Positions 1-14,200 of a DNA stretch of 27,746 nucleotides are shown piece by piece. The translations under genes and the position numbers were made by a program. The notes under the pieces are model-generated. The model saw nothing but the letters and a program-made list of their open reading frames with translations. It had not been told where the DNA came from and did not search any database. Within the stretch, counting starts at the first letter, position 1. Each line of letters opens with the position of its first letter. This DNA is from Saccoglossus kowalevskii. Lineage: Eukaryota > Hemichordata > Enteropneusta > Harrimaniidae. The DNA is taken from NCBI RefSeq assembly GCF_000003605.2, contig NW_003116447.1, forward strand, positions 225,655 to 253,400, read 5' to 3'.

Positions 1-3000
1 TGTCAATGTTACATATTTTATGCAGCTATGTAATGTTACGTTTATACCCAGAGTATTGTGGTAGTAAGTGTAAGTGGCCATAGCGTCGCTATTATACCCG
101 CTCCCAGTAGGTATTATACATACGTGTGCGAGATTGGAATTCTCGACAAATTCATTCATTCATGATCACCAAAAATGGTACAAAGCGAATACTACCAGCC
201 TGGATGGACACATCACATGATACAGAAACCACCAAATGGTTTACATTTTTTATATAACAGAGTGAACTGTAGCAAAACTTTTGGATTTACTTCTCTATAT
301 ACTAAAAAAGCGTAACTTAATTTCAATTTCAACTCAATTTTTGCAAATAACATCAATATACTAGAAAAGGGTTTACTAATATTACTTTAGCTGAAGTCGT
401 TTTTTTTATATTACATTTCTGTTAGAGTCACAGCGAAAATATTAGACCTCGTTAAGTTTGAATTGTCGTGTAAGATGCAAGTGACTTTATAACGTCGAGG
501 TAGACATGAAATAAGACTAAAGGCGCCGAATATGCTTCTCTTGCTTTTTACTAAAACACGTAATGGTTTTTGCATCATGCACACGTAATGTTGACACATA
601 CTGTGACTATCTACAGCTGCCGAACATATCAATTACGTCAATAATTTATACTACTAATGTTACATTTCTAACATGATATTCGCTTGAATAAATTAAATGA
701 TAAATAGAAAATATCCTGCCAAGATTCTTGTGGTTTTTGACCTTTGTATTCTATATTTGTTTATACTAAATAAGTAAGACAGAATCGAAAGAATCGATAA
801 TTCAAACCGCGAGTCCGTGGAGATAAAACTTGAATCATGCATGCTTGACAGTTATACTATATTGCCGAGGGTGAAATGTGTACAAGCCTCTCCGAAACAA
901 TGTTGTCCTTTGGGAATTTCGTTTTTATAAATTCATCATTCTATATATTGTGATGTGAAATTAATATCAGACGGTTGTGTTTACTGTGAATACAATATTC
1001 CCCGGTCTACAGCAGCTTTTGCATGTGGTAAATACGTGCCGCGTTCAATAAATCTAGCATTTGCGAACTAGTTTACGATATTTTAAATGTGTAATAATCA
1101 TGATAGTGTATTATAATGTTGCAATTGTAAATATCATTTATAAACATGGCGACAACGCGATTTCACATTCAGCGATTCCTGTCTGTAGACTGTCTGGCTT
1201 GCATTCAATCTGTCTTAGTCCTAATAGCGGCTCATTTTTTAAACGTTTACCTTAATTGGTGCCAACGATATTTTACAGTGATTCTCATTTTAGGTGTATC
1301 AATGCCAGAACAGGCTCCCGAAGTAGCTTGTGCCTGGGGATTTCTCGCATCGTGACTACTATTACGATTAAAATTGAGATGTCCTCTAGCTAACTTCGCG
1401 GGTGGCCATACGAATACTCGAAAGCCGATTCACCTGATTGAGTATGCACTTATGTTCAGTTTATGTACGCAAATGTGCAAGACTGAGACATCGTAAGGTG
1501 ACAAATGCAGAGTGGTGGATTCTGGGAGATGCTTGTTTAGATAGTTCTGAATATGCCCTATGGTTACTGATCATAACCAATATAAACATATGAATACACG
1601 TACATACTATAACGTCGAAATTCAAGATGCAATATGCTATTATCAGCAAATGTGCAAGAAATAAAATGCTTCAATTTACTGTTTAGTTCCTAATTTTCAA
1701 GGGATATTGACAAACACAATCAAAAGTCAAGAACGTGTTATTAGTTTGGCAATGTCATGCTAGTAATAAACTTTTCGTGCAATCATGTATTTTTTTATCT
1801 AGTTATATTGTATTTAGTTATTCATTTGCACAGGTATTTTTTCTCTGATAATCTCATTTCTATTTAAGCATACAACTATAACGTATTTTGATGTGTCACC
1901 ATGAATCAAACATAATCTTACTAAATGCGGCGACAATGTGTTTATTTTCAAATTCGGATTATTTTAATACTAGTCTAGAGAAAACATACATTCTCTATTA
2001 GAGAGCGACGGGTTCGCTTTCACTGTGGCGCCATCCGCCAACAGTCTAAAATACAGTGATGTGTGGGTAACGTTGTATATTACGGAGTTTTCACAGTAAA
2101 TTTTGCATGACAGTGCAAAACATGTTTAAATGATTCAATTAGTAGTTGTTACATAAATCATGTTAACGTGGTGGTCGCAAGATAGTACCCCGAAGTATAC
2201 CGACTTTCATGTGCCATAACAATGAAAATAGTGGCAGATTTACCTGTGGCGCGCTCCTACTAAATCATTTACATACGAACGAAAATGCACCTCGGTAATG
2301 ACGTCATTAAAAAAGTTGCAAGTGAGTAAATATTCACTTATCCGAATTGTAATTTTACATATTCCGGCTTATAGGAATATTCGTAGTATACAGAGCATAT
2401 TACATTATGTATTTGAAATTACAGGACAGACTGCTGTATTAATGCATAAAAGAATCGGATTCTGCTTTGTTACGTTATACATTTTTTCCATTTCTCGAAT
2501 CTGAAAATCGTGAACGATCTTCCATAATGGAATGCTGAATTTGTTCTAGTAATGCCGATTATGATCCATTTATGAAAAATTATCACAATTGTAGAATAAA
2601 AATCAGTAAATGAAACCAGAAAATAACATCATAGTTAATTTGCCATTCACCAAAGCGCCTCATCTGTGTGAGTCTGCGTAACGTACCACGTGCTTAAATG
2701 CATGGCGATGTACGTGATTGTATTGCTTGACCAACGTCCCAGACAGCACATAAATAGAAACGTAATGTGGGTATACACAATCCATCAGGAGGCTTCTGTT
2801 TTATCTTTTCCACGTAGCTATATCTAAAATTATTACGCATGCACTGTTACATAGCTTCTGAAATCTGCTGATAATGTCAACTACATGCGCTATCATAATA
2901 GAAAAGTCATGAATATTCATGTCTCAAATAAACTAGTCAGTGTGCAATATTTAAATGTACGAGGCGCCATGCAGTGCGGTGTTTATTGTTTGTTTGCCTT

Positions 3001-6000
3001 TAAAATTGAAATCCTAATGGACGTTTGTTCTATTTATCTGGAAAATGAAATCAAGTTTGATTCAAATGAAACTGGTGATGTCCGAGAGAAGGTTGACTGT
3101 ACATTCAAATAATGGTAGTTTTGAACCAAACCATCAGTCGTTCAAATTTGATCGGATCAAAAAGCAAAATGGTTTGTATGTACATACGCGAGCCAAGTAA
3201 AACAAAGTAGCCACCGAAATATATAATTCTCACTTCCAGAAATATATATGACCTTCCGTGTTCTATGTTCTACTACCATGTACGAACTAGTCCACAAAAT
3301 CACTGAAAGGAGAAAAATGATAGTTTTAATCACTTAGAAATTAAAAAAGCTAATCCGCCATTCGTGTCGTGTCCACATTTCAAGTTTCAACTAAAAATAT
3401 CCGCGAATAAAATGATTTGATCCTGTTTATTTGTTTGATGTGAATACATACACACATTAGCTATGAAGGGTGATGGTCGGGGCGCCATGTCATGTTCGAT
3501 TCCATAGCGACTTATTCAACGTTTGTAGTTTATTTACACGAAATTTGCATTGCGCGACGACAGCCACCCTTTAATAAACCCATGTCCATGTCTGACATCA
3601 AAAATGAACGTACACATTCTTCAATGGTAAATCTAATATTCCAAGAACAACAATGTACGTAACATCTGCATCAGATAAAAAGACGAAAATTAATCTTACT
3701 AACGTCGACAGAGCATTTGGTTCAGCACTTCGTGCAAATTGATCTGTATTTCAACAGACTAATTGACCACTAATGCGTTATAGTTTACTTTGAAAAGTTA
3801 GGTTGCATTGTGTGTTCACTCTAACTCAAGGAAGACACATCTCCAATATGTGTATATAATTTCAGTAATTACTTTCACAAGCATGGACATACATACTTGT
3901 CAATGATTGACATGAGTGAATGTGATTACAAGCATTCAAATGGACGTTTGAGTGTTTCGTCATAGTTTATTTTTCTGAATCTATACTGAATAATACTTTC
4001 GACTGGGTTGAACTTTTACTGTGCATGGGGAAAATACTATCTCGGTTTCTTTTATAAGTACACACAACTAACGCATTTTCATTCTGTCGTATGTGCTCAA
4101 TAATATTTTCCGTAGTTGTTTAACTATTATGATGTGGTTAAATAACCTTATAATAGGAATAGTCACACGTTCGAAATGATTAGATTATCAGTGGTATTTA
4201 CTCACAATTCGCTTAGTGTTAGAAACTGTATATCCAGTTAATTGTTATGAATACACCTGACATTAGAATTATTATCAGTAAAAATGATACATGACATTTG
4301 CGGTGCTGACATTGTCGGGGTGTAGGTTCGTCAAACAATTATTTTTTGCTTGTTTTATATTTAGATGATATTGACTATACATATTCAATATTTCGAAGTT
4401 ACCACTTAAATACCACTAAGGTATAAATGGTATAGATACCTTCGTAATGATTCTCCTGTTATCGAGAGAGTTTCAAGCCTAAATAGATTTCAGAATCTGC
4501 ATTTATCCATGTGTTTATTTGAAAAAAAAGTCCAGTTTTTTTATATTGCTCTCAGAGAATGATTTCAGAAGTGTTTTTTATGATGTCTAAATTGTGAAAT
4601 ACTTGAGAATGCTTATCACGTGCCTAACAACTTGGTATATTGTCACAAGAGAATAAAGCAATTCCTGATGTTTTATTTTCTGTACATACATAGTAGACCA
4701 ATATAGTGTGAAAGTGCCAGAGTCTTGAAAGCACTAGAAGCTGTTTAAGTTTGAACTCTCTTTACCGACTCTAAAACGTAAGTTGTTGGGAGAATGACTA
4801 ATTTGCATAATCATTCACACTATGTAAATTATACAGTGGCTATAACTCTCACACGCCGATTACTGTTATTTTAAATTTGGTATTTCTAATAAATTATAGC
4901 GAGATTCAATCATTATCTTTCACAATTATTTATGTAAAGCCTTGCAAATTATGCAAAGCATTCGAATACACTTTCACACTTTACTTTTAAGGTAATTTGA
5001 ATGTTTGTAGCTTATGGAACGTATATCTAGAGCTACTTAACGCAAGACAACCAAACTGAATAAAATCGTTAAGAAATTGTACGGTCCTGATACTACTGAT
5101 CCATTCCTCATATATTTTGAGTATTGTACACTTTCATACATTATAAATGCGGAAAATAGTGTCAGGTATGTTATTTTTCAATTTAGCTATTTTTATGCAT
5201 GTCTGTATCTTTTGTGGTGTCGGCTGATAGAGACAGAGGGAAAATCAACAAATATATTATTGCAATAGTCCTAGCCAGTTTCAAAAAGAAGATTAAGATA
5301 TTTCAATTTAAAACATATTAAAGCAATCGGGCTCGCTGTTTTTATCAACATTAATGAAATAATTCATGAAATTAAAGAAATGAACAAAATGAAAAAATAC
5401 AAACTAACATTCTGTGTTTAACAGTTTTAAGAATACATAGCTTCGCTTGATTGTATTGACCATGTGGCTAAATATGTTGGGGAACGCTGCCCACAACTTT
5501 GCATCTGCATTTTTACATTAAGTAATTACCAAACAATGTGAAGAGCGTGTATAAGAGCGATCGGAGAAAATAACATTAATTACAGAAAGGAATGTCTTAT
5601 CTAGATTATCTTCAACTAAAGTAGACAAACCGCAAACTTCCAGCATATATAATGTCATAGTCCGTGTGTATACATAATTTCTTTCTGTTTACATAATATC
5701 ATTACAATGTTTTCTTTTTACTCTGATCAAAATATGTTGTTTTCTTCGAAATCACGAAAATGGAAATATGTTAAAATAAACTCGATACATTCACACTAAA
5801 GACGGTTACATTGATTTCACTGTATGTACCAGAGCAATGTTCCACCTGATAGGATCTCCAAAATCGCCATATTTGTTTCAATATACACATTAATAATGTC
5901 ATAATCATGTTGTATGCGGAAACTCTCTTGCGCGATTTTACATAATCAACGTTATTAACTATGTCATATTACTTAAATTAAAGACACCCAAAACTAAAAT

Positions 6001-8151
6001 TGTATTTATCAATTGAATGCTACAATAAATAAAATATTGCAATAGGCTATAGTATCAGGGAATAATCATAACAGTTTATCATTTAATAATAAACATAGTA
6101 TTTATCCACATTGTGCCAGATCCAACAATCCTTATATCACTCATGGTAGGAGCTGTGAAACTGTGTAAGTGGGAAACGTTTTTAAGTATTAACTCGACAG
6201 AATTCGGAAATACCAAGCCCTGTAATATTTTTTCAATATCATTATCCATATCAACACATATATAAATAATTCAGGTATTATGATCGTGAAGGAAACGTAT
6301 TTGGTGACCTGTTTAAAAGCATTAGCTATTTCAGCCTTGAATTTCTATTACAAATGTACATACACACTTACTGTGACCATGAACTTTATAATCTTTTGTC
6401 CTACAAATCTAACTGGATCTTGTGAGTCACATGGGAGCTGGTTTAAATATGGTAGGCGCTAGCTATTTTACCCTTGCATTACGAATAATTGGAATGTTGA
6501 CTAGCACTATAATTAGTACAGTTTTATAATAATTAATTAATCTTTCGGCAATCAATGATTATATTTTTATAAATTCTAATCAAAATTGGAACTGGTATTT
6601 AAATAATTAAAGGAAAACGAACATTCACATACACGGCGAGGTTCAATTCCATACACAACACGAGATTCAAACCCATACACGAGTAATACATACAATGGGA
6701 GCGCGTAATACGATCTTCCGTCGTATGTAATGGTAACATCTGCAAACTGGTATGATAGTCTTTAACATATAGTTTAACAATATGATTTTCAAATATTAAT
6801 AACAATAACAATCTTTCATGTTGTATAGACAGGAGACATATTTGAGACGATTGAAGTATGAATAAACACTAAAGCAGAAGCCAATATAAATATAATACAG
6901 CAGCATCTTGATTATGACATGTTCTCAGTTCTTAAATAGCAATTGATATTGGCCAAACATTTTTGTCACATGGGGGTTTGATTATGCTCGCTATTTACGT
7001 CAGTCTTCTGAAATACATACATTTGCTGGTGGCGTTACAAAGGAGTCGAATCTTGTAAGAAGCTAACTGGAGATTAGTGATCAAATTAGCTTCAAACTAA
7101 TCTCCTTATTTACAGTCTCGATCGACTCTCGTCTCGACAATATAATTTAATATATAGATTATTATAAAATGTCATTTCACGTTGTTTCAAATACGATATA
7201 CTGTATATATCGATACTGACTGATGTTGATGACATCTCTCGAATAGTTTATATATTGTATATATCTAATTTATGAACAAATTATTATTTGTGCAATCAAT
7301 CTGCTGTAAATTTGTTTCCTTGCTTAATATACAAACGACCTTACGTATAGACATGCACTTAATATGTTGAACCGACCTCATACGAATTCACCATACTACT
7401 AGCTTTGCGGAAGATAACTTGATTGAAGTACTCCTTAAGGTGATCGATAAAAAATAAATGATCGGTCGCAAGGAGCAAGAAATTGGAAACATAATTAGAG
7501 TATCTGTCTGAAGAGGATTGAACTGCCAGCACATATCCGATCTCAAACAGTAAAAAACAATCGTAATCGTTATTAAAACTGACATGCTGTCTATTTGACT
7601 GGAAATCCTAATGGAAATATAAATTAAACTTTCGAAAAATGAACATCTTGAGCAAATATTATGAATATATGACGGCAGTCAACATTTTCATCAAAATGAC
7701 GTTCGATTATTTTATTTTCCTTGGTTGTTGCAGTTTTGTAATGTCGGATTAGATTATTAATGTCACAAATATGTATTTGTTGTTTGTTTAATACTGAAAT
7801 ACACGCATAGGTCATATATTGATATAGATCTTGGATTGTGAATGATTAGCTGATGACTTTAAAATGAATTATATTTAGCTGTGTTTAATAAGCTGAATGT
7901 TATCATTCGACTGTAATTCATCATTATCTTGTCATCCAACATATACTCTACGATCAAAATGTAATTAGGCTCCTCTGTGAGGGAAGGAAAAGGTCATCTG
8001 AGAGTGTAATTATCTTGCAGTATCTTGAATCAGGGACGAATGTTGCAAACTGAAATATGTATGTGGGTGAATAAATGAAGCGTAATAAAACACATAGAAG
8101 AACAATGTTATTTATACTGTAACAAGAACCATTGTTTTGAATTGTTCACAG
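1..8151. other. AT-rich non-coding stretch, presumed 5' intron or flank
   Basis: I read all frames for the missing VFT start (a signal peptide and a GRG..PAVELA-like block) and found nothing matching. Open frames here are 60-75 codons, without family resemblance or composition bias. The one candidate with a decent start context (AACATGG at 1143) encodes a hydrophobic 69-residue frame from 1146, with no supporting homology. A hairpin with 10-nt perfect arms lies at 7069-7105. No transposon, RNA gene or promoter could be supported. Confidence 0.6.
7069..7105. repeat. Short inverted repeat (hairpin)
   Basis: GGAGATTAGT at 7069-7078 and ACTAATCTCC at 7096-7105 are perfect complements separated by 17 nt. 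It sits in otherwise featureless AT-rich DNA. No function is implied. Confidence 0.6.
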
Positions 8152-8289
8152 TGCGAAATGGCGGAAGGAACAAAAGCCTTCTTCGAAGCCATGGCAGAGG
8201 GACCTCCTAAACTGATGGTGTTTGGCGGAGTGTGTTCCAACGTCACAGCTCCGATTGCAGAAGCTGTTATATGGTGGAAGTTAGTACAG
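8152..8289 (+). CDS. GABBR2: GABA-B receptor exon 1 of those seen (VFT lobe 1)
   Basis: Residues 1-46 of the partial protein, phase 0 at both ends, between acceptor ttcacag and donor gtaagt. It starts [14 protein letters not shown] and holds the VFT stretch [18 protein letters not shown], which aligns with human GB2 (CDNAKGLKAFYDAI, then [18 protein letters not shown]). This is lobe 1 of the ligand-binding fold. The sequon NVT is present. The exon lacks a start codon of its own, so at least one coding exon must precede it. An open frame continues past the donor into the intron, but the homology stops exactly at KLVQ, which supports the donor. Confidence 0.93.
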
Positions 8290-11200
8290 GTAAGTCAACA
8301 CTATGTTCGTTCTGCTGGGATTGTTCATGTATGTAATATCTCACTCACTCAAGTGTATTCAGGTGAACACCTGTCAGAAATAAGAGATTGACGTAATGTG
8401 TTTTATGAGTTGAAGTCATCCAGGGGAATCTGGCAAATTAAACATAGTTATCATTGTTATATTTGCGTTTTTTGTACAAAATGTTTTATAAATTTATATA
8501 ACATCGCACTTCAAATTAAGATTAAACCTAGTTAAGATTTTATTTTGCGACGATACATTTTAAAAAATCACATCTCATATATAGTGTGTGTAATTTAAAT
8601 TACAGGCATATTGCGAACATAAGAATGCGCAAGTCGAAATTCGACAAAGCGCTTCGCTATGAATAAATGCGCACCCCACCATGTAACGTTGACTGTCCTA
8701 TAATACGACGACTAGAAATAGTGTGTATTACACGTGGACCTAAAGTGAATAGACTGAGATACGCACAGAAAAGTACATGTATATAATGTAGCAGCATCTT
8801 ATAGCGTTTACGGACGCCCAACGTATACAAAATATTATACGGTGGCGAAAATACCCTGGCACATATTCGGTGCTCTCGCTGTCATTGTATAAGGCGTTTT
8901 AAAACGGAGAAAACGCACAGTGACCGCATATCAACGCACAACGCTGGCGAAAGTAACGTGACAGAAACGTGCCAGAAAACGGTCAGCTGACAGAAAAAAA
9001 CGGATAAATAGTCCAATTATATTTTTCCAACATAACAGACTAGACATTGAAAATTCCAAAAGCAAAATCCGCACCTACTGCGAAGGGTAAGTGCAAGGCG
9101 GCGTAGGTAGGAATTTATGAGGGTAATTAAATACCGAGTATTCAACGAATGGAATTAATACAAATTACATTCATATTACAAATATTTGTAACAATTCATA
9201 TAGCATATCATCGCACAACGTAATGAACAAATAACAAGAAGGTTATATATAAAAGTTACCAACATTTCCCTGGTGAATTGTAATTTATTCATTCACTACG
9301 TCTTCCTCGAACTCAGCTATATCAATGTGACCGCGATTTCAAATAACGACAATCAATATTGTGAAAGATAAACGATATATAACTATAATGCAATAATATA
9401 ATACACCGGTAATATCAGATTTATTTTCTACTCGTGACGCGTACTCACTCAACCTCGTGTTGATTGCTACCGGTGTTATTATTGAAATGGGTTTAATAGA
9501 AAACAACGGAGAATACATATTCAGATGTGAGTTGTATCACTCATATGAGGCAGCTACACCCATCTTTATTCATGACAGTGAATCGAACCCCCTAACATAT
9601 TCATCACGGTTAATCGAACTCCCGTAACATATTCACGACGGTTAATCGAACCCCCTAACATATTTATTACGTTGAATCGAACCCCCTAACACATTCATGA
9701 CGGCGAATTGACCCCTTAACATATTCATGATGGTAAGTCGAACCCCCTAATATATTCATTTAAAAAGTACATTAACAGCTGATTGGAAATGATCAAACTA
9801 AATACTTTAGGAGTTCTTTTGAACTACTTTTCGTTTTGATTAATATGATTTGTTTAAAGAACCCACAAATAATGGTGTAACATTATAACATTCCATATAA
9901 TATTAATTCACTTCAATTTACTAATATAGATATTTTTCATTATTACCTACAAGGAAAAAGAACTTATTGCTTATTCCATGGTGTAATTCTACACTATTTA
10001 CAAGGGGTCAGTCTCGATTAGTCGTTGACTGTCACTATTTTTAAACTTCTGTAGGGTTTTTTTTGTAATATTTATAACATATTTATATAAAGAAAAAAAA
10101 GAAGTTATAAGAAGGAAGGTATGACGAACGTGATATAATCTTCAATTCGGTTCGATCCTGCTCAAATGATGTCATGGACTATTGTATGAGATTTTCTCTC
10201 AAGAAAAACACATATTGTTAAATTCGTCCTGTTAGCCGTGAAAAACATCGTCGATTTAGAGCACATTCAACAGATTTAATGATTGATTAATTGATTGGTG
10301 CTCACTGCATGCAAAGTTTGTTTAAATAAACGTGAAATAAATTTGTGATAGAAGGATATAACAAATTTGTATTATAGACAGTCAGTTCGAATGAAATTTG
10401 AAACATTTGAACTGAAATGTTGTTGTTTTTACGTGAGGCGGTAATCATGCATCATTTGTATGGCTAGCTTGTTGAAGGGTTAGATTAGGCCAGTGCTGAT
10501 ATCTCTAACACAACGATAAATATCATTAGGGAGAAAGAGTTGATTGAGCTAATATAAGCCCACTTGTACTAATCAATGTTCTTATCAATAGATACTTGAT
10601 GAGCTATGTCTGGAATTACTCTAGGCGCATCTTCGCGGCACGGTGACATTCAGGCGGAAAACTTGTGATCACATGCGCAGTCTGTGATGCTTACGCGTTA
10701 GGGTGCTACGAATTTATCATTGCGTTTCATAATTTATTATTTCATTTATTAGGAAAAGAAACTAAAATCCACGCATTATTTCAAACCTGAATTAATAATG
10801 ATAATAGGAGATTTAATATGCAAAAACAGATTGGCGGCAATGATTAGAAGACACTCGTCTATGACATGTCTTCATAGACTATCGGCCGTGGTTGATTAGT
10901 ACTATTCCATGCAATGTTTTTGTTATACGGATACAATCATCTGCTCAATGCCGAGATAATAAATCAAAAGGAAACGGGATTATCAATATTTTAGATTGAT
11001 AAAAATAAAGATGTAAATGTGGTGAGAAGTTAGAGCGGGGGGTAGTCACCTGCGCACGCGCGGGAATTGAGTCCCACGCGACGATAAAAACACGCGCTAA
11101 AAACGCAAAGTCTCATGGGTAGACGCTTGTTTGTAAATAATGACACGCTATGGCCATCTGACGCATGCGCAGGTGCGACTCCCGCGCTTTAACACTCGAT

Positions 11201-14200
11201 AAAGACGACACAGTATAAATGTTATCAACAATGAGGCAATCGGGTGGAACGTATTGCATATTATGATGAACTTGGTGTATGCCGTTGTTTAAATCGTTCC
11301 ACGTTAGAATAAACACGATGTGGTTCAGTTTTGCCGTTGAACATGAACATTAATTGTTATATTCTCTGTATTTCATGTACACCGGTTAGCTGTCTTACGC
11401 AAACACAGAGCCATTTTTATCAGAACGTGAGAAGTACCCTACGTTTTTCCGCACCGTTCCTTCTGAAGCTGACTTCAACCCTGCCAAACTAAAGTTACTA
11501 GAATATTACAACTGGACCCGCGTTGCTACGATTCACCAAGACACGCCACGATTTTCTATGGTAAGTACACCGTACATATATGCTATATATTCATCGAAAA
11601 TGCAGTTGCAAATCAATATTCTAAACATTACACGTCCGTTACTATGTTACGTGTCATTAGTAAGGAATGTCATGTCATGTAAGGTCTGCTACATATATAT
11701 TGAAAAAGCCATTTCAATTAGTGTGTGTAATGTGTAATATGAAATAACCTATTTGTCTTGATGAGAATAACGCTTGCACTTAGTAAGTGAATTGAAAATT
11801 GTACACGGATGACCACATTCGAATATTCAAGCGTTAATATTTTGAAGATTGATATTGTATCAAAGGAACATATCTCAGTTGTACCCATACCTCGTATCAG
11901 TGTGTATGTACCTCAGGTGTAAATCGCAGATGATTGAGGGCGCGCTGTCTTTATTGCGTCGTCGTGTGATATGTTTGTACAGTTAAGGGCGTAAATGATA
12001 CATTCAAGCGGATCGTCACCTGCGCACGCGCGGGAATTGGGTCCCAAGCGACGATAACAACACACGCTAAAAATGCAAAGGCTCATGGGTTGACGTTTGT
12101 TTGTAAGCAATGACACGATATGGCCAACTGACGCATGCGCAGGTGACGAATTGCCCGCTTTAAACTCGATGCAATTATGGTAACGCTGTTTCTCAAAATG
12201 TTGAGATGTCTGTGCAAAGCACGGCGAAGCAGGTGGTGGACACCATTCTGTTAGCACGATGCAAACAGCTAAAACAGATCAACTCAGTCTGTATGTTTGT
12301 CTAGCTCATCAATGCAAGTGCAGTATTGCGGTCAAATCAGTCTTCGGCAATAGACAATTTTAAGAATGATAGAGCTATATACTCAGGTTACAGCTCTCGC
12401 GAGTGCTCCGCTGACAGCTTAGGCTCGCTAAACACGGTCGTTTCTTTCGCACAGAGAGTATTTAACGTCACTTGTTTAAGGGTTCCCAATGGATATGCAT
12501 TCTTACGCTCCACGCCTTATCTTGTATTATATGGATTTGCATTGCAGGCGCACAACAAATTAACGCGTGAGCTTGAAGACGCGGGAATTAAACTACTGAA
12601 AGTAGCAAGTTTCGCAAGTGACCCAGAAAGTGCTGTTCATCTTATAAGTGTAAGTTTTCGTGAATAGATACACCTAATTAATAACTGTTATGTCTGTCTT
12701 GGGATGTTCTATCATTCTGTTTTACAGATAATTGATAGGATGACCGCAGATAATTGATATACCGCAATGTAATTCAATATCGGTGGTCACAAGGGAGAAT
12801 ATACACAACCTATCCCCCATCGTTGCCATGGTGATATTGGTTTTCCATCAGAAACATTATATGCCTCATTACTCTCATTTCCATACATGCATCTTTCATC
12901 GTATAGGCTACTTTGTCCTAAATGCGCCCACGTAATGAGTAACTGTTGTTGGGTACAGTAATTGGAGCTACTTTAGACATAACGAAATTATAAACCATCA
13001 GAATATCCCTAACATTGGTATTTTACATTAACAAACTTTGTGTATATAATATATATATAATGTGTTAATCCTGATTTCTTAAAAGTTCATGCAAATAACG
13101 AGACTGGCGTTGAGTAATGCGCAGAGTGAACCACATAGAAGCTGTGTGTGGTGTGTGGCACAGAAAATTACCACGGATTTAACCGTTCAGACTACTTCAA
13201 TTACTACGGTCAGACTATGTTGTAATAGGGTGAATAACTAGCCACTGCCCTGCCTGATGTGGTATGTATCAAGAGTTACCAATCAGGTACAATCAACAGG
13301 CCAGATTAGAGCGGATACAGTTAGCAAGTCCCTTGAGAGTGTACAACCATTGTGCTTGTACTCAAACCAACTAACGCCCGTCAGTGAGGATTACAGTATA
13401 GATTGATGTTTTCAAATTTTACCTACTTCTGAGCAGGAATCTGGAGCGAGAATTATCTTGGGTTATTTTGAAGAGGAGATGGCAAGAAAAGTCTTCTGTC
13501 ATGTAAGTTAACGTGATTTCCCAGGCGGGCGCATTATGCTTTTAGTGTTGACACTGATATGTATGTGGAAGATTGGCTACAGAAGGTTAAACATTGAACG
13601 TGTGTTGTATGTCAGAATTGAGGATTACACACGTGAAATCTCTTTGATAAGGTCAAATGCAGAGCGTTTACAACCTGTCAAGAAAGGGGATTATAATACG
13701 TCTGAAGTAGGGCACTCTAAGAAAAAGCTGGTTAACGCAACTCATGTACTTTGCATTACAGTGATGTTTCCAGGAAGGGAAGAGTGGAACTTGTCAGTAA
13801 CACTAGTAGCTGGATTTCCGTTTTGACATAACGTTTAATTTATCTGTTATTTTGGAATTATAACATCAGTTCTTACACACTCATTGCGCACAGGCATATA
13901 AGAGTAAACTCTATGGTAGTAAGTACGTATGGATTCTCCCCGGTGGCTATTCTGATACATGGTGGAACCACACAGATATATTAGACGATTGCTCCGCGGA
14001 TGACGTATATACAGCTATCGATGGTTACTTAGCAACGGATATTCTACCCTTGAGTGCTAACGACGGGAAGACCATATCTGGATTTGTATGTATCATATAA
14101 AATTGGTTATATTTAATTAACGTCAATATTCACAATTCTGTGTATATAATTCCAGTTCTGTGTGTGTTTTATATGCGGAAAAACTTCGGACCAGCATTGA

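Larger units (their letters stand above)
8290..11389 (+). other. Intron 1 (3.1 kb)
   Basis: Intron between exons 1 and 2, bounded by gtaagt and accggttag. It contains a CACCGGTA hairpin (9391-9484), a 32-bp tandem array (9567-9766), an A-rich stretch near 10090-10120 and the first TTAA element (11034-11188). No coding similarity was seen in the remainder. Confidence 0.85.

Noticed and set aside
1146-1355. Open frame with a hydrophobic stretch and a good start context, considered as the receptor's signal-peptide exon
   Set aside because: The residues after the hydrophobic part do not resemble any GABA-B N-terminus, and two hydrophobic stretches in a row do not look like a signal peptide. No donor in the right phase could be argued for.
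9567-9766. tRNA gene or full SINE on the minus strand
   Set aside because: Only the B-box-like motif is present; no A box, cloverleaf or terminator could be found.
11913-12257. 114-codon minus-strand open frame
   Set aside because: It overlaps the second TTAA element and has no recognisable domain; its GC-rich part comes from that element.
12326-12547. N-terminal part of the open frame that runs into exon 3
   Set aside because: Similarity to GABA-B receptors begins exactly after the acceptor at 12547; the upstream residues are intron read-through.
13536-13826. 96-codon open frame between exons 4 and 5
   Set aside because: It lies wholly inside an intron defined by homology on both sides and shows no similarity that I recognise.
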